Shown piece after piece: positions 61,189 to 64,000 of a stretch of 64,000 bases of DNA (its first letter is position 1; each line of letters starts with the position of its first letter). The notes under the pieces were generated by a model. That model did not search any database, was not told the origin of the DNA, and worked only from the letters and a program-made list of their open reading frames with translations. The stretch spans positions 62,001-126,000 of the forward strand of contig JAURWE010000058.1 of NCBI GenBank assembly GCA_030655075.1, read 5' to 3'. Origin of the DNA: Pararhizobium sp. Lineage in GTDB: Bacteria > Pseudomonadota > Alphaproteobacteria > Rhizobiales > Rhizobiaceae. The position numbers were made by a program, and so were the translations under genes.

Positions 61189-62700
61189 ATGAACGGCCCC
61201 CACGGCACCCTTCCGGCGGTCGCAAAGCCCTTCGCGTTCAACCGCGTTGCGAGACCTCTTGTGCTGATGTCCATGGCGGTTCTTTTGTCGAGCTGCAACC
61301 TGCTGGAGCAGACCTACGAGCCGACCGTCGCCCCGTCGACGACTCCGCAGATTGTGGACGAAGTCCAGAAGAATGACCCGCGCGCGCAGCTTGGCGCCCG
61401 GGAACACCCGCGCATCGTTGCGAGCTACGGCGGCGAATACAAGGACGCGCGCACCGAGCGGCTGGTTGCCCGCATCACCGGCGCCCTGACGGCCGTTTCG
61501 GAGAATCCCAACCAGTCCTATCGCATCACCATTCTGAACTCCCCTGCCATCAACGCCTTCGCTCTGCCCGGCGGCTACCTCTATGTGACGCGCGGCCTCC
61601 TGGCCCTGGCCAATGACGCCTCCGAAGTCGCGGCCGTCCTCTCGCACGAAATGGCCCACGTCACCGCCAACCACGGCATCGAGCGCCAGCAGCGCGAAGA
61701 GGCCGAAGTGATTGCCAGCCGCGTCGTCGCCGAAGTCCTGTCGAGCGACATCGCCGGCAAGCAGGCCTTAGCGCGGGGCAAGCTGCGGCTTGCAGCCTTC
61801 TCGCGAAATCAGGAGCTTCAGGCAGACGTCATCGGCGTGCGTATGCTGGGCGAGGCCGGTTATGACGCCTATGCCGCCGCCCGCTTCCTCGATTCCATGG
61901 CGGCCTATAGCCGCTTCTCGGCGGTTGATCCGGATGCCGACCAGAGCCTCGACTTCTTATCGAGCCACCCGAATGCGCCGCAGCGTGTCGAACTGGCGCG
62001 CCGCCATGCCCGCGCCTTTGGCCCGGAAAACACCAGCGGCGACCGGGGACGCGACTATTATCTCGCCGGCATCGATGGTCTGCTCTATGGCGACAGTCCA
62101 CAGGAAGGCTACGTTCGCGGCCAGACGTTCCTGCACGGCAAGCTCGGCATCCGCTTCGATGTGCCCACGGGATTCCAGATCGACAACAAGGCAGAGGCAG
62201 TACTGGCGACAGGCCCCGGTGACACGGCGATCCGTTTTGACGGCGTCGCAGATCCGCGCAAGCAGACGCTGACCAATTATATTGCCAGTGGCTGGGTGAC
62301 CGGCCTGCAGCCGGAGACGATCAAGTCGATCACGATCAATGGGCTTGAGGCAGCCACCGCCCGGGCGTCTGCCGAGCGCTGGGATTTCGACGTCACGGTT
62401 ATCCGCATCGAAGGCCAGATCTACCGGTTCCTGACGGCTGTCCCAAAGAATTCGACGGCGCTTGAGCTCACGGCCAACGCGTTGCGTGCGTCGTTCCGTC
62501 AGATGACACCCGCTGAAATCACGGCGCTGAAGCCGCTACGGATCAAGATCGTCATCGTCCGTCCCGGCGACACGATTGCAACGCTCGCCGCCCGTATGAT
62601 GGGCACCGATCGCAAGCTCGACCTTCTACGCCTGATCAACGCCCTTCCGAGTTCGGCAAGCGTCAAGCCCGGCGACAAGATCAAAATCATTTCCGAATAG
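61189..62700 (+). CDS. M48-family metalloprotease lipoprotein with C-terminal LysM-like domain
   Basis: 503 aa. A lipobox LSSC places the acylated Cys at 36, so it is anchored to a membrane from the periplasmic side. The M48 site is HEMAH (His153, Glu154, His157), with the third ligand in NQELQADVIG. After the protease domain (to about 290) comes a beta-rich region and a final IVIVRPGDTIATLAARMMG...INAL...PGDKIKII segment resembling LysM. It resembles envelope quality-control proteases such as BepA, here without TPR repeats. ATG 61189 follows AGAAGG. Confidence 0.92.
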   Translation: MNGPHGTLPAVAKPFAFNRVARPLVLMSMAVLLSSCNLLEQTYEPTVAPSTTPQIVDEVQKNDPRAQLGAREHPRIVASYGGEYKDARTERLVARITGALTAVSENPNQSYRITILNSPAINAFALPGGYLYVTRGLLALANDASEVAAVLSHEMAHVTANHGIERQQREEAEVIASRVVAEVLSSDIAGKQALARGKLRLAAFSRNQELQADVIGVRMLGEAGYDAYAAARFLDSMAAYSRFSAVDPDADQSLDFLSSHPNAPQRVELARRHARAFGPENTSGDRGRDYYLAGIDGLLYGDSPQEGYVRGQTFLHGKLGIRFDVPTGFQIDNKAEAVLATGPGDTAIRFDGVADPRKQTLTNYIASGWVTGLQPETIKSITINGLEAATARASAERWDFDVTVIRIEGQIYRFLTAVPKNSTALELTANALRASFRQMTPAEITALKPLRIKIVIVRPGDTIATLAARMMGTDRKLDLLRLINALPSSASVKPGDKIKIISE

Positions 62701-62725
62701 AAGCGTCTAAGCTTTCCGTTTTGTA

Positions 62726-62778
62726 ATGCATGTCTCCCAAAAGTGTGCGCGGTTTTGGGATAAAGACATGCATAAAAC
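62726..62778 (+). repeat. Dispersed palindromic repeat, copy C
   Basis: ATGCATGTCTCCCAAAAG, then GGTTTTGGGATAAAGACATG and CATAAAAC. The most symmetric of the three copies, with outer arms ATGCATGTCT/AAGACATGCAT nearly perfect. It lies 26 bases after the M48 gene stop. Confidence 0.8.
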
Positions 62779-62784
62779 TAAGTC

Positions 62785-62823
62785 CTAAAGCGCATGTGTT
62801 GATCCGTTTTCACGAGATGCGCT

Positions 62824-62827
<4 letters not shown>
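62785..62827. terminator. Palindrome between convergent M48 and rpoH genes
   Basis: CTAAAGCGCAT and ATGCGCTTTAG are perfect 11-base arms with a 21-base loop. The right arm contains the rpoH stop. It may act on both transcripts. The shape is that of other rhizobial intergenic palindromes. Confidence 0.6.
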
Positions 62828-63690
<863 letters not shown>

Positions 63691-63852
63691 CGACTTCTCC
63701 CGAACCGGCATATCAATGCCATTGGATGGCCCCGAAACTCTATGCCGGCCGGCGGATGCGGGAGCACCCGATTTTGATGTCCGGACCTAAAATGAGAGGC
63801 GCTATTGACAAATTACTTCCGGAAACCAGAACGCACCTTTCTTGAAAAAGTT

Positions 63853-63886
63853 CCAAAAAAAAGCCCGGCTGTGAAGCCGGGCCTTT
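63853..63886 (-). terminator. Terminator of the gene at the right window edge
   Basis: AAGCCCGGCT and AGCCGGGCCTT pair around GTGA; on the minus strand eight T follow. The plus strand also has TTTT. Confidence 0.85.
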
Positions 63887-63905
63887 TGTCTTCGATGAAG
63901 AAGCT

Positions 63906-64000
63906 TTATGCCGCTTCGTCCTGTGTCTCTTCGTCTTCCACGACCTTGCCGCGCTTCGGCCCCTTGTTCAGGTTGGTCTCGACCAGGCGAACAGCTTCCG
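63906..64000 (-). CDS. Partial CDS, C-terminal 30 residues only
   Basis: The minus-strand frame that ends TAA at 63906 reads EAVRLVETNLNKGPKRGK, then VVEDEETQDEAA, with the start outside the window. It is a charged, Lys- and Glu-rich C-terminus. I do not recognise the family. The strong terminator 20 bases beyond the stop supports a real gene. Confidence 0.7.
   Translation of the reverse strand, partial: EAVRLVETNLNKGPKRGKVVEDEETQDEAA

Overview
This is a GC-rich (roughly 60% by eye) alphaproteobacterial chromosome segment, almost certainly from the Rhizobiaceae (Rhizobium/Agrobacterium/Sinorhizobium group). The reasons are a SAM-II riboswitch on an acetyl-type metA, a second RpoH-type sigma factor, leuC and leuD in separate places, alphaproteobacterial families (DUF1223, DUF2585, DUF2794, DUF1737) and short palindromic intergenic repeats of rhizobial style. 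It is nearly all core genome. No insertion sequence, phage, CRISPR array, rRNA or secretion locus was seen.

Layout. 1-8.2 kb: partial LMW tyrosine phosphatase, ThpR-like RNA phosphodiesterase, GDSL esterase divergent from a YbbA/YbbP-type ABC pair, Bax-inhibitor-1 family protein, GNAT, DUF2794, DUF1223. 8.3-14.5 kb: aconitase, then the cytochrome c maturation run ccmA-B-C-D-G, split between ccmA and ccmB by a palindromic repeat element. 14.4-19.4 kb: minus-strand run dapF-mtaB-ftsY-septation protein A-DUF2585. 19.5-23.6 kb: an accessory-looking stretch with a TetR regulator divergent from a methyltransferase-SDR pair, a metallo-beta-lactamase-fold hydrolase and a MarR regulator. 23.6-29.1 kb: ffh, chorismate mutase, rpsP, rimM, trmD, a TauE/SafE permease and rplS. 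29.2-32.6 kb: amino-acid ABC genes and leuC. 32.6-39 kb: L,D-transpeptidase-like protein, OmpR-type regulator with a cyclic-nucleotide-binding partner, xthA, LolA-like carrier and ftsK. 39-46 kb: glnK-amtB nitrogen module, tesB, UbiH-type hydroxylase and four housekeeping genes on the minus strand. 46.2-52.6 kb: tRNA-Gly, galM, metA with its riboswitch, RidA, leuD, a CoA-ester lyase and small proteins. 52.6-61 kb: ABC-F ATPase, thiamine pyrophosphokinase, a MarR/MFS divergon, and the TPP-riboswitch-controlled thiBPQ importer. 61-64 kb: M48 lipoprotein, rpoH and a partial gene.

Functional links. thiBPQ imports thiamine that the pyrophosphokinase converts to TPP, which the riboswitch senses. 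glnK-amtB carries a sigma-54-like promoter. ffh and ftsY, both present, form the SRP targeting pathway. leuC and leuD form one enzyme encoded 18 kb apart.

The least ordinary signals are regulatory. Three promoters (two MarR genes and the leuC leader) have the -10 box exactly six bases before an ATG, which predicts leaderless mRNAs. A promoter-plus-terminator lies ahead of ffh. The TetR divergon carries paired operators. A dispersed palindrome occurs in three copies just after stop codons. A composite inverted repeat sits inside the ccm operon. I found no convincing wholly new multi-gene system; the TetR-methyltransferase-SDR module is the best candidate for unexplored function.
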